Assembly (NCBI GenBank): GCA_037623315.1
Contig: JBBJJH010000008.1
Span: forward strand, 78,026-142,025
DNA length: 64,000 nt
Origin: Halanaerobiaceae bacterium ANBcell28
Lineage (GTDB): Bacteria > Bacillota > Halanaerobiia > Halanaerobiales > DTU029
Direction of reading: 5' to 3'
Made by a program: the position numbers and the translations under genes. Positions 49,353-58,213 of the stretch are shown piece after piece; positions within the stretch are counted from its first letter, which is position 1, and every line of letters begins with the position of its first letter. The notes under the pieces are model-generated. The model made no database searches. It was not told where the DNA came from and worked only from the letters and a program-made list of their open reading frames with translations.

Positions 49353-52300
49353 TTAATTTTTAGAAGGCTCTGTACCCCATATTAAATTACCATTATAATA
49401 GACAGTTACCTTATCCCATTGTTGGTAACTATCTACCCCACTATATGAATAATCTTCACTTTGATCATAGCTTGACCAATCATCTTTTGCAATCCGAGTC
49501 TGAATTTCTAACACAGCATCTGTTTCTAAAAAGCCACCATTCGACTCAAAAGATATTTCTAAATAGTTATCTGCTCCATCTATTGATTCAGGTAGTGTTA
49601 CAAATAAGGAATTTATACTGCTAGTAATAGCACTATATGGTGATAAAATTGCTGCATGATCACACCAGAAGTTCTGATTTGCAGAACCATTTCTTGTATA
49701 ATAGTACCTTACTTTTAAATTGCTTAAATCTATATCCTCTTCACCAGTATTTCTAATTTTGAAACTAGGATTCAATGTAGTAGTTATATCACTTATATTA
49801 CCATGTTTAGTTTCTAATTCTATATTTACACTCGCTTCAGGTATAGAATAATGAACTATAACACTATTTGCATCTAGTTCTTCAATTACTGCCATAGCTG
49901 TAGAATTAAGAGGATTTCCACTTAAATCTATAACAGTAATTGATCCATTTTTATATGCTTCAAAATCTAATATTGGGCTGATGTCCTCTATTATATTATC
50001 ATTTAATTTTAAGCTATATAGATATGGCATATTACTCAATGGAGCAATATCATCTATCTTATTATCCTCCAAGTCTAAAACAAAAATATTTGACAAATTA
50101 GCTACTGACTCTAAGTCTTCTATATCATTATTACTAGCTATCAAAGATCTCAAATTACTAAGATACTCAATACCAAGTAAATCATTTATTTCCATATTAG
50201 ATACGTTTAAGCTGCTAATTTCCCAAACTTCTATACCATATACATTATCAGAGCCATACTTTTCTTTAAAATATGGATTTTCAATTATAGCTTCTTTTAA
50301 TTTATTATCATTAAAATCTACAGGAAATTCATAATTAAGACTAACTCCTCCAGATTTCAAGCTCATTAAAGTTATATAGTTAGGTGTTGAAGCTTCTATT
50401 GATAATAAGACATTACTACATAATATAAGTGTATTTAGATCAGTTAAAGTCTCTAAGGGGGTTATATCTTCCACATTATTATAGACTAAAGATAAATATT
50501 TAAGATTAGTTAAATCACTTAAAGGACTCAGTTCACTTATATTATTTCTATTTAAACTTAGACTCTCAAGATTAGTTAAATTGCTTATTGGTCTTATATC
50601 ACTAATGCTATTACTGCTCAAAGTTAAACTTTTGAGATTAATCAAGTTACTTAACGGACTTATATCTTCAATTTGATTCAGTGACAGATTTATTTCTTCA
50701 AGTTCATTTAGTCCTGATATTACACTTATATCACTTAAATTGCCACTTACAATAGTAATAACTTTTAGTCCTGTTAAATTCTCTATCCCTTCCAATGAAG
50801 ATATCCTACGATTTCCTATTATCAGTTCTTCTATATCTTTAATTTCGTGAGAATATATATCACCTGTAGGCTTATCTATTTCATCTCTTATTATTTCCTC
50901 TATAAAGGGATCTTCAAAAGATACGACATCATATTCTGGGGTAGAATAATAAACTATGAGACCATTGGCTTGTAGCTCTTGTATAACTTCCATAGCATCA
51001 TATTTTAGTGGATTACCTCTTAGATCTAAGCGTCGAAGTGATTCATTTTTATAACTCTCAAATTCTAATATTGGGCTAATGTCATCTATGTTATTTTTGC
51101 TTAAGTTTAAACTAAATAAGGACGGTATATTACTTAACAGTTCAATATTATCTATATTATTATCCTCCAAGTTTAAAAGAAACATTTTTGACAAATTACT
51201 TATTGCTTCTAAGTCTTCTATAGCATTAGAGGTAGCTATTAATCTTCTTAAATTACTAAGATATTGGATACCTGATAAGTCTTTGATTCCATTAGCACTT
51301 ATATCTAGATGATCAATCCCCCACACTTCAATTCCATATATATGAGAAGATCCATGTTTTTCTTTAAAATCTGGATTTTCAATAACACTTTCCCTTATTT
51401 TATCTTCTTTAAATACTACAATAAAATCTAAATTATCCTGATATTTAATCTCAACGCCAGCAGATTTTAAATTCATTAAAGCCATATAGTTTGGCGTTGA
51501 TGCTTCTATAGGTAATATACTATTACCTGTTATATCTAAAGTATTTAAAGCAGTTAAGTTCTTTAGATAAGATATATCCTCAATATAATTATCCACCAAG
51601 GACAATTCCCCAAGATTTGTTAAATTACTTAATGGTTTTAAATCATCAATAAAGTTATAATCCAAATTCAATATTTCAAGGCCATATAACTTTGATAATG
51701 GCGCTAAATCAACCAAATCACACATAGTTAAATTCAACCTTTTTAAACCTGTTAAATATTCTATACCAAGCAAAGAATCAATATTCCAGTTTGCTATAGC
51801 TAAGCTTTCAATTTCCTCAACATCAACAGGATACAAATCTCCACTCATTTTATTAGCTTCATTTCTTATATATACTTCTAAGTTTAAATTTTTAAAAACA
51901 ATTGCTTCCTGTCTTTCATCCAATACTTCAAAAGTCATTACTTCTTCTGGAGAACCTATATTAAAAATACTCAAACCAGAAATTGAACGATCCCACCACC
52001 TTGAGTCAGGTATAGTAAAACTATTAAATTCTGTTTTATTACCATAATAAAAAAAATCTTCTTCCTCACCAGCATTTATATTATTTTCTAAATCAAATTT
52101 GCCGTCTGCCTGTACCACAGAAACCATATAGTGATTCTCAGGAGTCATATATTCACTTCTATTATTATTCATTCCTTCGTCTACATGCCAAATCAATAGT
52201 CCTTCTCCTGGATAATCACTATAACGTCCTTCTTTTATAATATTTTCTAGTAAAAAATACTCTTTAGGATTATTAGGATTCAACCAGGCATAAATATCCT

Positions 52301-53555
52301 GATTCCCAGTAGGATCAGCCTTCAATTCAAATTGACTGCCGTCTAGTTTATCATTAAGTACTACTACATCACCCCAACCTGACATAATAACTCTATTATA
52401 AGGATCTAATGGTGGTAAACTGGAAGAACGAGCCATCAGAGAATATCGCCCTGTACCATATGAAGTACGACTTGTATCATATAAATCAGGATATCCAAGG
52501 ACTAGGTGTCCTAATTCGTGACAAATCGTGTCAATTCCTAAGCTACCAGGCATATCTGCCATCATATAACCACTTATAAATATATTTTCAAAAACTTCTA
52601 TTGGTCCCACAGAACTCTTATGTGGCCACAAACCTTCAGACCATGAAAAAGGGCGTCTAGATCCAGCATAAAGCACACTGAAACCTATTATCTCCCCATC
52701 TTCATTCGTAGTCAAAGTAGAAAAATCGTAATTTTCTACAATAAGCTCATCTATAATTTGTAGCAACAACTCATTTCTTCTATCTCTATTACTATAATAA
52801 GCTTTTTCTTCTTTTGCTGTATAATATCCTATTACATCATGGGTAAGTTCAAACTCTCCACCAGAAACATCATAAAAATAATCTCTTACTGAACCATTAA
52901 TTTCATTTCTCGAATGGCCTTCGTAGCCAACCTGATTAAATAAATTATATATATCATTAACACTAAATAGACTTGTTTCATTAGGGAAATCTACTAGAAC
53001 AACTAAGCCTCTAACTTCATCAGGTACTGGATGTAAAGGAATTCTTTCTAACCAATCATCTATATATGAATCTGAGTCTAGTGAATAATTAGACTGCACC
53101 AAAAGACTGAAAGAATCAAGCGAAGTCTCATGCTCATCTTTATACGCAATTTCCTCTTGAGGATATAATTTACTTTTAGCTTCTTCTATTATAGCTCTTC
53201 TTGCTTCTTCACTAATATCTATATGCTTTGGTATAAGCTCATTATTAACTGTCAACTCAGGAATTTCATAACCCCAATATTCAATTCCTGTTGATATTAA
53301 TTCAGTACCATCTTCATTTAGCATGGCATAGCATATCCAACCATCCTCATCTTCGATAAGAGTATATCCATCTATACTCTCTACACGACGATACAATTCA
53401 TCTCCGCTTACTAAGACCGTTACTTCAGTGCCATTTGCTTGTTCTACAATAAATTCTTCATTAAAAATTGGTGCAGCTAAAACAACACTAACTGACATTA
53501 GTAATAACAACAATGTAATAGATATGATATTAGCTATACTTTTTCTTTTTTTCAT
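49353..53555 (-). CDS. secreted M6-type metalloprotease with leucine-rich repeats and C-terminal CBM3 module
   Basis: 1400 residues from the ATG at 53555 (GAGGTG upstream). Order: signal peptide (about 1-28), M6-like metalloprotease with the zinc motif HELGH (346-350) followed by YPDLYD, internalin-like leucine-rich repeats (about 585-1240) and a family 3 cellulose-binding module (about 1241-1400: RYYYT, NQNFWCDHA, YLEISF, WGTEP). The repeat region is itself a tandem duplication of about 380 residues: ASTPNY...LMxLKSxGV and YGIEVW...LSGIQYLSNLR occur twice. It should be an exported protease held on cellulose. Target proteins are unknown; the fusion is unusual. Confidence 0.85.
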   Translation of the reverse strand: MKKRKSIANIISITLLLLLMSVSVVLAAPIFNEEFIVEQANGTEVTVLVSGDELYRRVESIDGYTLIEDEDGWICYAMLNEDGTELISTGIEYWGYEIPELTVNNELIPKHIDISEEARRAIIEEAKSKLYPQEEIAYKDEHETSLDSFSLLVQSNYSLDSDSYIDDWLERIPLHPVPDEVRGLVVLVDFPNETSLFSVNDIYNLFNQVGYEGHSRNEINGSVRDYFYDVSGGEFELTHDVIGYYTAKEEKAYYSNRDRRNELLLQIIDELIVENYDFSTLTTNEDGEIIGFSVLYAGSRRPFSWSEGLWPHKSSVGPIEVFENIFISGYMMADMPGSLGIDTICHELGHLVLGYPDLYDTSRTSYGTGRYSLMARSSSLPPLDPYNRVIMSGWGDVVVLNDKLDGSQFELKADPTGNQDIYAWLNPNNPKEYFLLENIIKEGRYSDYPGEGLLIWHVDEGMNNNRSEYMTPENHYMVSVVQADGKFDLENNINAGEEEDFFYYGNKTEFNSFTIPDSRWWDRSISGLSIFNIGSPEEVMTFEVLDERQEAIVFKNLNLEVYIRNEANKMSGDLYPVDVEEIESLAIANWNIDSLLGIEYLTGLKRLNLTMCDLVDLAPLSKLYGLEILNLDYNFIDDLKPLSNLTNLGELSLVDNYIEDISYLKNLTALNTLDITGNSILPIEASTPNYMALMNLKSAGVEIKYQDNLDFIVVFKEDKIRESVIENPDFKEKHGSSHIYGIEVWGIDHLDISANGIKDLSGIQYLSNLRRLIATSNAIEDLEAISNLSKMFLLNLEDNNIDNIELLSNIPSLFSLNLSKNNIDDISPILEFESYKNESLRRLDLRGNPLKYDAMEVIQELQANGLIVYYSTPEYDVVSFEDPFIEEIIRDEIDKPTGDIYSHEIKDIEELIIGNRRISSLEGIENLTGLKVITIVSGNLSDISVISGLNELEEINLSLNQIEDISPLSNLINLKSLTLSSNSISDIRPISNLTNLESLSLNRNNISELSPLSDLTNLKYLSLVYNNVEDITPLETLTDLNTLILCSNVLLSIEASTPNYITLMSLKSGGVSLNYEFPVDFNDNKLKEAIIENPYFKEKYGSDNVYGIEVWEISSLNVSNMEINDLLGIEYLSNLRSLIASNNDIEDLESVANLSNIFVLDLEDNKIDDIAPLSNMPYLYSLKLNDNIIEDISPILDFEAYKNGSITVIDLSGNPLNSTAMAVIEELDANSVIVHYSIPEASVNIELETKHGNISDITTTLNPSFKIRNTGEEDIDLSNLKVRYYYTRNGSANQNFWCDHAAILSPYSAITSSINSLFVTLPESIDGADNYLEISFESNGGFLETDAVLEIQTRIAKDDWSSYDQSEDYSYSGVDSYQQWDKVTVYYNGNLIWGTEPSKN

Positions 53556-53896
53556 AAATTTATACACCTCTTATTATATTTTTTTTTTTGATTCATAAAC
53601 ATCTAATGCTTGTACAATTACCTTAAGCGAATACAGCAAGGACTTTAAGGTATAGCAAAATTTTAACCTAAATAAATAAAAAAAGCACCCCCTTCAGTTA
53701 TCTTGATTTCAATAATGTTATGTTAGTTAATAGAAAATATCCCAAAAATATCCTTGCGTTTAGCTTATATTGTATGTAATAATTTTGGCAATGTCAACAT
53801 ATTTTTTATTTGCACCTACTGTTTCCTGTATTTACAAGTCACACATAAAAAAAGCAGATGGTACTATATTAGTACCTTCTGCTTTAAGATGCTATT
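53556..53896. other. 341-base region between Rpn copy 2 and the protease gene
   Basis: Holds the protease promoter and the terminator of Rpn copy 2. A plus-strand open frame crossing it (from 53754 into the Rpn gene) is only the shadow of the repeat-rich Rpn tail. Confidence 0.55.
53846..53886 (-). terminator. terminator after Rpn copy 2
   Basis: Stem AAAGCAGAaGGTACTAA / TTAGTACCaTCTGCTTT pairs almost perfectly and is followed by TTTTT on the minus strand, eleven bases past the stop. Confidence 0.8.
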
Positions 53897-54865
53897 TTAT
53901 ATGTTTTTATTTATCTTTTCTAATTCCTTCACAGTAAATTCCATCATTTTAGCAATTTCATCTACTTTTACCCCGTTCTTCAACATGGTGATGGCAAGTT
54001 CTTTTCTTGCTTGTTTTCTGCCCTTTTCAAGCCCTTGTTCTAATCCTTGTTCTAATCCTTGTTCTATTCCTTGTTCTATTCCCTTTGCAATTCCTTCTTC
54101 TAGTCCTTTTTTCAGGCCAATTTCCATTCCTCTTCTTTCGCCTCGCCTCTCCCCTTTTCTCTCTGCTGTTTTAATTGCCATTTCTTCATCTCTTAACCAC
54201 TTTAATCTAGCTTCATAAAGTTCTCGTTCATCTTCACTTAAATACATTGTATCTAATACTTTAATTGCCTTCTCTAAGTTTTGAACCTCTGCTAATTGAT
54301 AGGGTATTTTATCTCTATTATATTTGTGAGCTCTTTTTAAAAATTCCACCCATCTATCTAGTGTTGTTTGTACCTCATCTAAATCTTTATCATATTTATC
54401 TAATTCAATAAAATGTATTTCTATATCATCATTTAGTTTCTCCTTAGATTCACAGTTAAGTAATTCATAAATATTGTGATAATTCTCTTCTTCCAAACAA
54501 TTAAAGTTAAGAATATTAATAACAATTGACTTTTCTAATTTATCATAATTAATACCAGACTTTAATTGACCTGTATATAATCTAGCCCAATAATACAACG
54601 CCCTTTTATCATAATATTCCTGATCTGTTATCTGCATTTCAATATTGTACCAGTTATCTTTTTCATCTACTGCTTTTATATCTAATATGGATAGCTTGTC
54701 ATTATGAAAATCTTTCTCGTTATATGGATTTTTTATAATCAAATCCTTAATCTGCTGTTTTTCATCTACAATTGAATTAATGAATGAAATTAAAATATCT
54801 TTATTCTCTTCACTACCAAAAAGCTTTTTAAATGCAAAATCAACTCTAGGATTTAAGCGACACAT
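53897..54865 (-). CDS. Rpn/PD-(D/E)XK nuclease family protein, copy 2
   Basis: 322 residues, over 85 percent identical by eye to copy 1 in the first 220 residues, with the same MCRLNPRVDFAFKKLFG start and LDIKAVDEKDNWYNIEMQI site. The C-terminal tail differs: instead of EGRKEGR repeats it has GIEQGIEQGLEQGLEQG units, again encoded by 12-base tandem repeats. The end AITMLKNGVKVDEIAKMM is shared. This pattern suggests a conserved nuclease core with a fast-changing tail. Probable role in recombination or DNA cleavage; not established here. Confidence 0.88.
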   Translation of the reverse strand: MCRLNPRVDFAFKKLFGSEENKDILISFINSIVDEKQQIKDLIIKNPYNEKDFHNDKLSILDIKAVDEKDNWYNIEMQITDQEYYDKRALYYWARLYTGQLKSGINYDKLEKSIVINILNFNCLEEENYHNIYELLNCESKEKLNDDIEIHFIELDKYDKDLDEVQTTLDRWVEFLKRAHKYNRDKIPYQLAEVQNLEKAIKVLDTMYLSEDERELYEARLKWLRDEEMAIKTAERKGERRGERRGMEIGLKKGLEEGIAKGIEQGIEQGLEQGLEQGLEKGRKQARKELAITMLKNGVKVDEIAKMMEFTVKELEKINKNI

Positions 54866-55004
54866 AAAGTTTGCCTCCCTGTTTTAAAATTGATATTTTT
54901 TTACAAAATTCATATTACTCTAGTAAAGCTAATTTGTTCCAAATTTAATTATACCATAAGAAGGAAATTTAGACAAAGCCTCTTTCAATAAAGTAATTAT
55001 ACAT

Positions 55005-55040
55005 TAAAAAACCAGGAAACAAAGCATTCTGTCTCCTGGT
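55005..55040 (-). terminator. terminator after uxaC
   Basis: Stem ACCAGGAgACA / TGTTtCCTGGT followed by TTTTTT on the minus strand, about 40 bases after the uxaC stop. It marks the end of the uxaB-uxaA-uxaC unit. Confidence 0.85.
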
Positions 55041-55075
55041 AATATCTTATCTATTTTCACTTGTAAAAAAGTATA

Positions 55076-56437
55076 TTAGCTAAAGAAAAGCTCTTTCGCT
55101 TGGTTATAACTCAAACCTGAAGCTAAATCAGAAGCTACATGGAAAGGAATTTGTCCCCTTTCTACCATTTTACCAATAGCATTACACATAGATCTTCTGA
55201 ACATTTCCATTCTAGAACCATATGAAATCAGTTTACGAGAATCAGAAACCATACCTGCAAAATTAGCCAGCAAATCGACAGTAGAAATATACTTTAATTG
55301 TTCTTCCATGCCATGGGGACTATCATTAAACCACCATGCTGCACCAAGAGATACATGAGCAAAAGCCCTGCTGATGGTAGCCAGCGTTGGCCAGTGATTA
55401 GGATCAAGACAATATAAAACTACTTTGCTTCCCTCTAATTTATTAAGTAAATATTTCAAGTTCTCTACTATTTCTATATTATTAGTTGACAAATCTCCTC
55501 CAGTATCTGGACCAAGTGCTTCAAAAAGAGTATCATTATAATCTCTAACAGCACCTATATGTAGCTGTGTCACCCAATTACTTTTTGCATTCATTTCACC
55601 AAATTTAACTAAGATATAAGCCTTATAATCTTTAACTTCTTTCTCACTAAGTTCTTCACCATTATAAGCCTTTTCATGAATTGAAGCAGCAATAGCATCT
55701 TCAACAAAGTAAGAGTAAGGTTCTAAGATACCATGGTCACTGGCTCTACAAGCATTTTCAACAAAGAAATCATGTGACTTTTGCATAGCTGATAAAAATG
55801 AATTTAAATCAGAAGTATCTTCATCAAAACGCTCACCCATCTTATCCACAAAATCCTTCCAGCTATCTTTTTCTATATTCATAGCCTTATCAGGTCTCCA
55901 GGTAGGTAAAATACTAACACCTTCTATTTCAGATTTTGCTTTTTGATGGTCTTCTAAAAGTGAAAAGGGCTCATCAGTAGTACACATAACCTTAACATTC
56001 ATAGCTTTCAATAAGGATACTGGTTTCATAGCATCAGTTGCCAATGCAGACTTTGTTTTTTCCCAGATTAATTCAGCTGTATGTTCAGAAATAAGCTCAT
56101 CAATACCAAATCTCCTTTTCAGATCCAGATGAATCCACTCATATGTAGGATTTCCAGCTATCTCAGGAAAAACTTTAGCTAAAGCCAACCATTTCTCTTT
56201 ATTACTAGCCTTACCTGTAATTTTTTCTTCAGGTACTCCTCTCTTTCTCATCATTTCCCATACATAATGATCAGTAGCAGCTTCTACTTCCCAGATATCA
56301 CTCCAGCCTTTATTAACTACTATTTCTTCAACATCACCATGATTATGAGCATCAAGTATCGGAAGATCCTTTACCTGCTCATATAATTTCTTGGCACTCT
56401 CATTTTCCAATAAATAGTTTTCATCTAGAAAAGCCAT
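55076..56437 (-). CDS. uxaC: glucuronate isomerase (uronate isomerase)
   Basis: 453 residues from the ATG at 56437, with AAGGAGTGAT before it; the GTG at 56446 is part of that site. PILDAHNHGDVEEIV near residue 30 holds the metal-binding histidines, and VMCTTDEPFSLLEDHQ and LQIGAVRDYN-like LHIGAVRDYND are conserved. Isomerises glucuronate to fructuronate and galacturonate to tagaturonate. It is the last gene of the uxaB-uxaA-uxaC group, 180 bases after uxaA, with a hairpin between them. It supports use of glucuronoxylan or pectin sugars. Confidence 0.94.
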   Translation of the reverse strand: MAFLDENYLLENESAKKLYEQVKDLPILDAHNHGDVEEIVVNKGWSDIWEVEAATDHYVWEMMRKRGVPEEKITGKASNKEKWLALAKVFPEIAGNPTYEWIHLDLKRRFGIDELISEHTAELIWEKTKSALATDAMKPVSLLKAMNVKVMCTTDEPFSLLEDHQKAKSEIEGVSILPTWRPDKAMNIEKDSWKDFVDKMGERFDEDTSDLNSFLSAMQKSHDFFVENACRASDHGILEPYSYFVEDAIAASIHEKAYNGEELSEKEVKDYKAYILVKFGEMNAKSNWVTQLHIGAVRDYNDTLFEALGPDTGGDLSTNNIEIVENLKYLLNKLEGSKVVLYCLDPNHWPTLATISRAFAHVSLGAAWWFNDSPHGMEEQLKYISTVDLLANFAGMVSDSRKLISYGSRMEMFRRSMCNAIGKMVERGQIPFHVASDLASGLSYNQAKELFFS

Positions 56438-56489
56438 TAATATCACTCCTTATATATTTGTTTTATATATCTTAAGATATTATTAGTAA

Positions 56490-56519
56490 ACAGAAGCTTA
56501 CTGATAAATAAGCTTCTGT
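56490..56519 (-). promoter_or_regulatory. hairpin between uxaA and uxaC
   Basis: Perfect 11-bp stem ACAGAAGCTTA / TAAGCTTCTGT with an eight-base loop and only a weak T-run. It lies within the operon and may attenuate transcription or shape mRNA decay. Confidence 0.5.
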
Positions 56520-56619
56520 GAACAAAACAATTATAATGATTAATCAAGTTTACCTTTATCACAATTACTTATTCTATCAAAAAAACATTACTTATATCTA
56601 AGATATTATAAGTTTCACT

Positions 56620-58149
56620 TTATAGAGTTACTCCAGTTTTAAAGATAGCAATTTCTCGATAGTCATTTTTCTCATTATTAGTTTTTATTTCAGAACTAGC
56701 AAGCTGCAATATATATTTGAAAAACTTATCAGCCAGCTCGTCCATCTTCTCACCTTCCAGTAAACTACCAGCATTAAAGTCCATCCAATTACTTTTTTTC
56801 TCAAATAGTGGTGTATTTGTTGATACTTTAACAGTAGGAACAGGTGCTCCAAAAGGAGTCCCCCGGCCTGTAGTAAATAAAATCAAGTGAGCTCCCGCTG
56901 CTGTCAAGGCCGTGGTGGAAACAAGGTCATTACCGGGGCTTTCTAAAAGTTGTAAGCCCTTACCCCTTATTTGACTACCATATAAATTTACACCCTGTAC
57001 AATACTGGTTCCACCCTTTTGAGTACATCCAAGAGATTTTTCTTCCAGGGTAGTAATACCACCTTCTTTATTTCCAGGAGAAGGATTTTCATACACTGGC
57101 TGATTATTTGACATGAAATAATCTTTAAAGTTATTTATTAATCTCACAGTATCTTTAAATATTTCTTTATTTGCTGCTCTATTCATTAAAATAGTCTCAG
57201 CTCCAAACATCTCTGGTACTTCAGTCAAAATACTTGTTCCACCATATCCCTCAAGACAGTCACTAATTCTACCTAATAAAGGGTTAGCAGTGATACCTGA
57301 GAAGGCATCTGAACCTCCACATTTTAAACCTACTTTCAATTCTGAAACAGGGATGTCTTCTGATTCGAATTTAGACGCATACCTAAGAAGACTACTTAAA
57401 TGATTTATGCCTTCCTCTATACCATCCCCAATATCCTGCAAATTCATAAATTTTACCCGATCTTGCTTATGCTCTCCAATTATCTCTTTAAAATCTTCGA
57501 TAAGATTGTTCTCACAACCAAGACCAACTACCAGTACAGCTGCTGCATTTGGATGATTGACAAGTCCTGCTAAAATCTTTTGGGTATTAAGAAGATCGCC
57601 ACCAAGTTGAGAACAACCATATGGATGAGGAAATGCATTAACTCCATCTATCTTGCCTGCTGCTATTTCTTTTTTGAATTTTTCTTCTGCAAGCATAGCC
57701 ATTTTTTCTACTGGCTTATTAATACAGCCGACAGTTGGTATCAACCAGATCTCATTTCTAATACCTACCTGACCATCTTCTCTTTTGTATCCTTTAAAAG
57801 TAGGAAGGCTATTATTTATCTTATCTTTTTTTGAATCAGTAAAGCCCTTAATTTCAGGACTAGGATTATATTCATACTCCTGCTTTCCATCCAAAGCAGT
57901 TTTAAGATTGTGTGAGTGTATCCAATTACCAACTTGAATATCTTCTTTAGCTTCACCAATGGGAAAAGCATACTTTATTACTTTTTCCCCTTTTTTTATA
58001 TCTTCCAAAGCTAACTTATGGCCCCTAGGGATTTCCTCCTGTACTCTAATCTTCCCTCTTTTTGTTGAGATTTCTGTACCTGCTTTTAAAGAAGATAAGG
58101 CTACTGCTACATTATCTGCTTCATTTACAATCAAAATATTACTAGGCAT
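56620..58149 (-). CDS. uxaA: altronate dehydratase
   Basis: 509 residues. An N-terminal SAF-like domain (about 1-80) is followed by the main domain: GYKREDGQVGIRNEIWLIPTVGCINK near residue 120, LGCENN near 205, GLKCGGSDAFSGITANP near 280 and KSLGCTQKGGTSIV near 366. These cysteines bind iron. It dehydrates altronate (from UxaB) to 2-keto-3-deoxygluconate, which feeds KdgK at 25-26 kb. Upstream of uxaC and downstream of uxaB; 64 bases to uxaB. Confidence 0.93.
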   Translation of the reverse strand: MPSNILIVNEADNVAVALSSLKAGTEISTKRGKIRVQEEIPRGHKLALEDIKKGEKVIKYAFPIGEAKEDIQVGNWIHSHNLKTALDGKQEYEYNPSPEIKGFTDSKKDKINNSLPTFKGYKREDGQVGIRNEIWLIPTVGCINKPVEKMAMLAEEKFKKEIAAGKIDGVNAFPHPYGCSQLGGDLLNTQKILAGLVNHPNAAAVLVVGLGCENNLIEDFKEIIGEHKQDRVKFMNLQDIGDGIEEGINHLSSLLRYASKFESEDIPVSELKVGLKCGGSDAFSGITANPLLGRISDCLEGYGGTSILTEVPEMFGAETILMNRAANKEIFKDTVRLINNFKDYFMSNNQPVYENPSPGNKEGGITTLEEKSLGCTQKGGTSIVQGVNLYGSQIRGKGLQLLESPGNDLVSTTALTAAGAHLILFTTGRGTPFGAPVPTVKVSTNTPLFEKKSNWMDFNAGSLLEGEKMDELADKFFKYILQLASSEIKTNNEKNDYREIAIFKTGVTL

Positions 58150-58213
58150 TCTATTTCCTCCCCATATAATAATTTTCCGTAGCTTTTTTACTGGGACTTT
58201 CTATATTAATACA

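Noticed and set aside
49981..51312. Plus-strand open frames opposite the protease gene
   Set aside because: They mirror the leucine-rich repeats and look like each other only for that reason.
53754..54218. Plus-strand open frame of 154 codons with NPCSNPC repeats
   Set aside because: Shadow of the 12-base repeats of Rpn copy 2 and of the terminator region.
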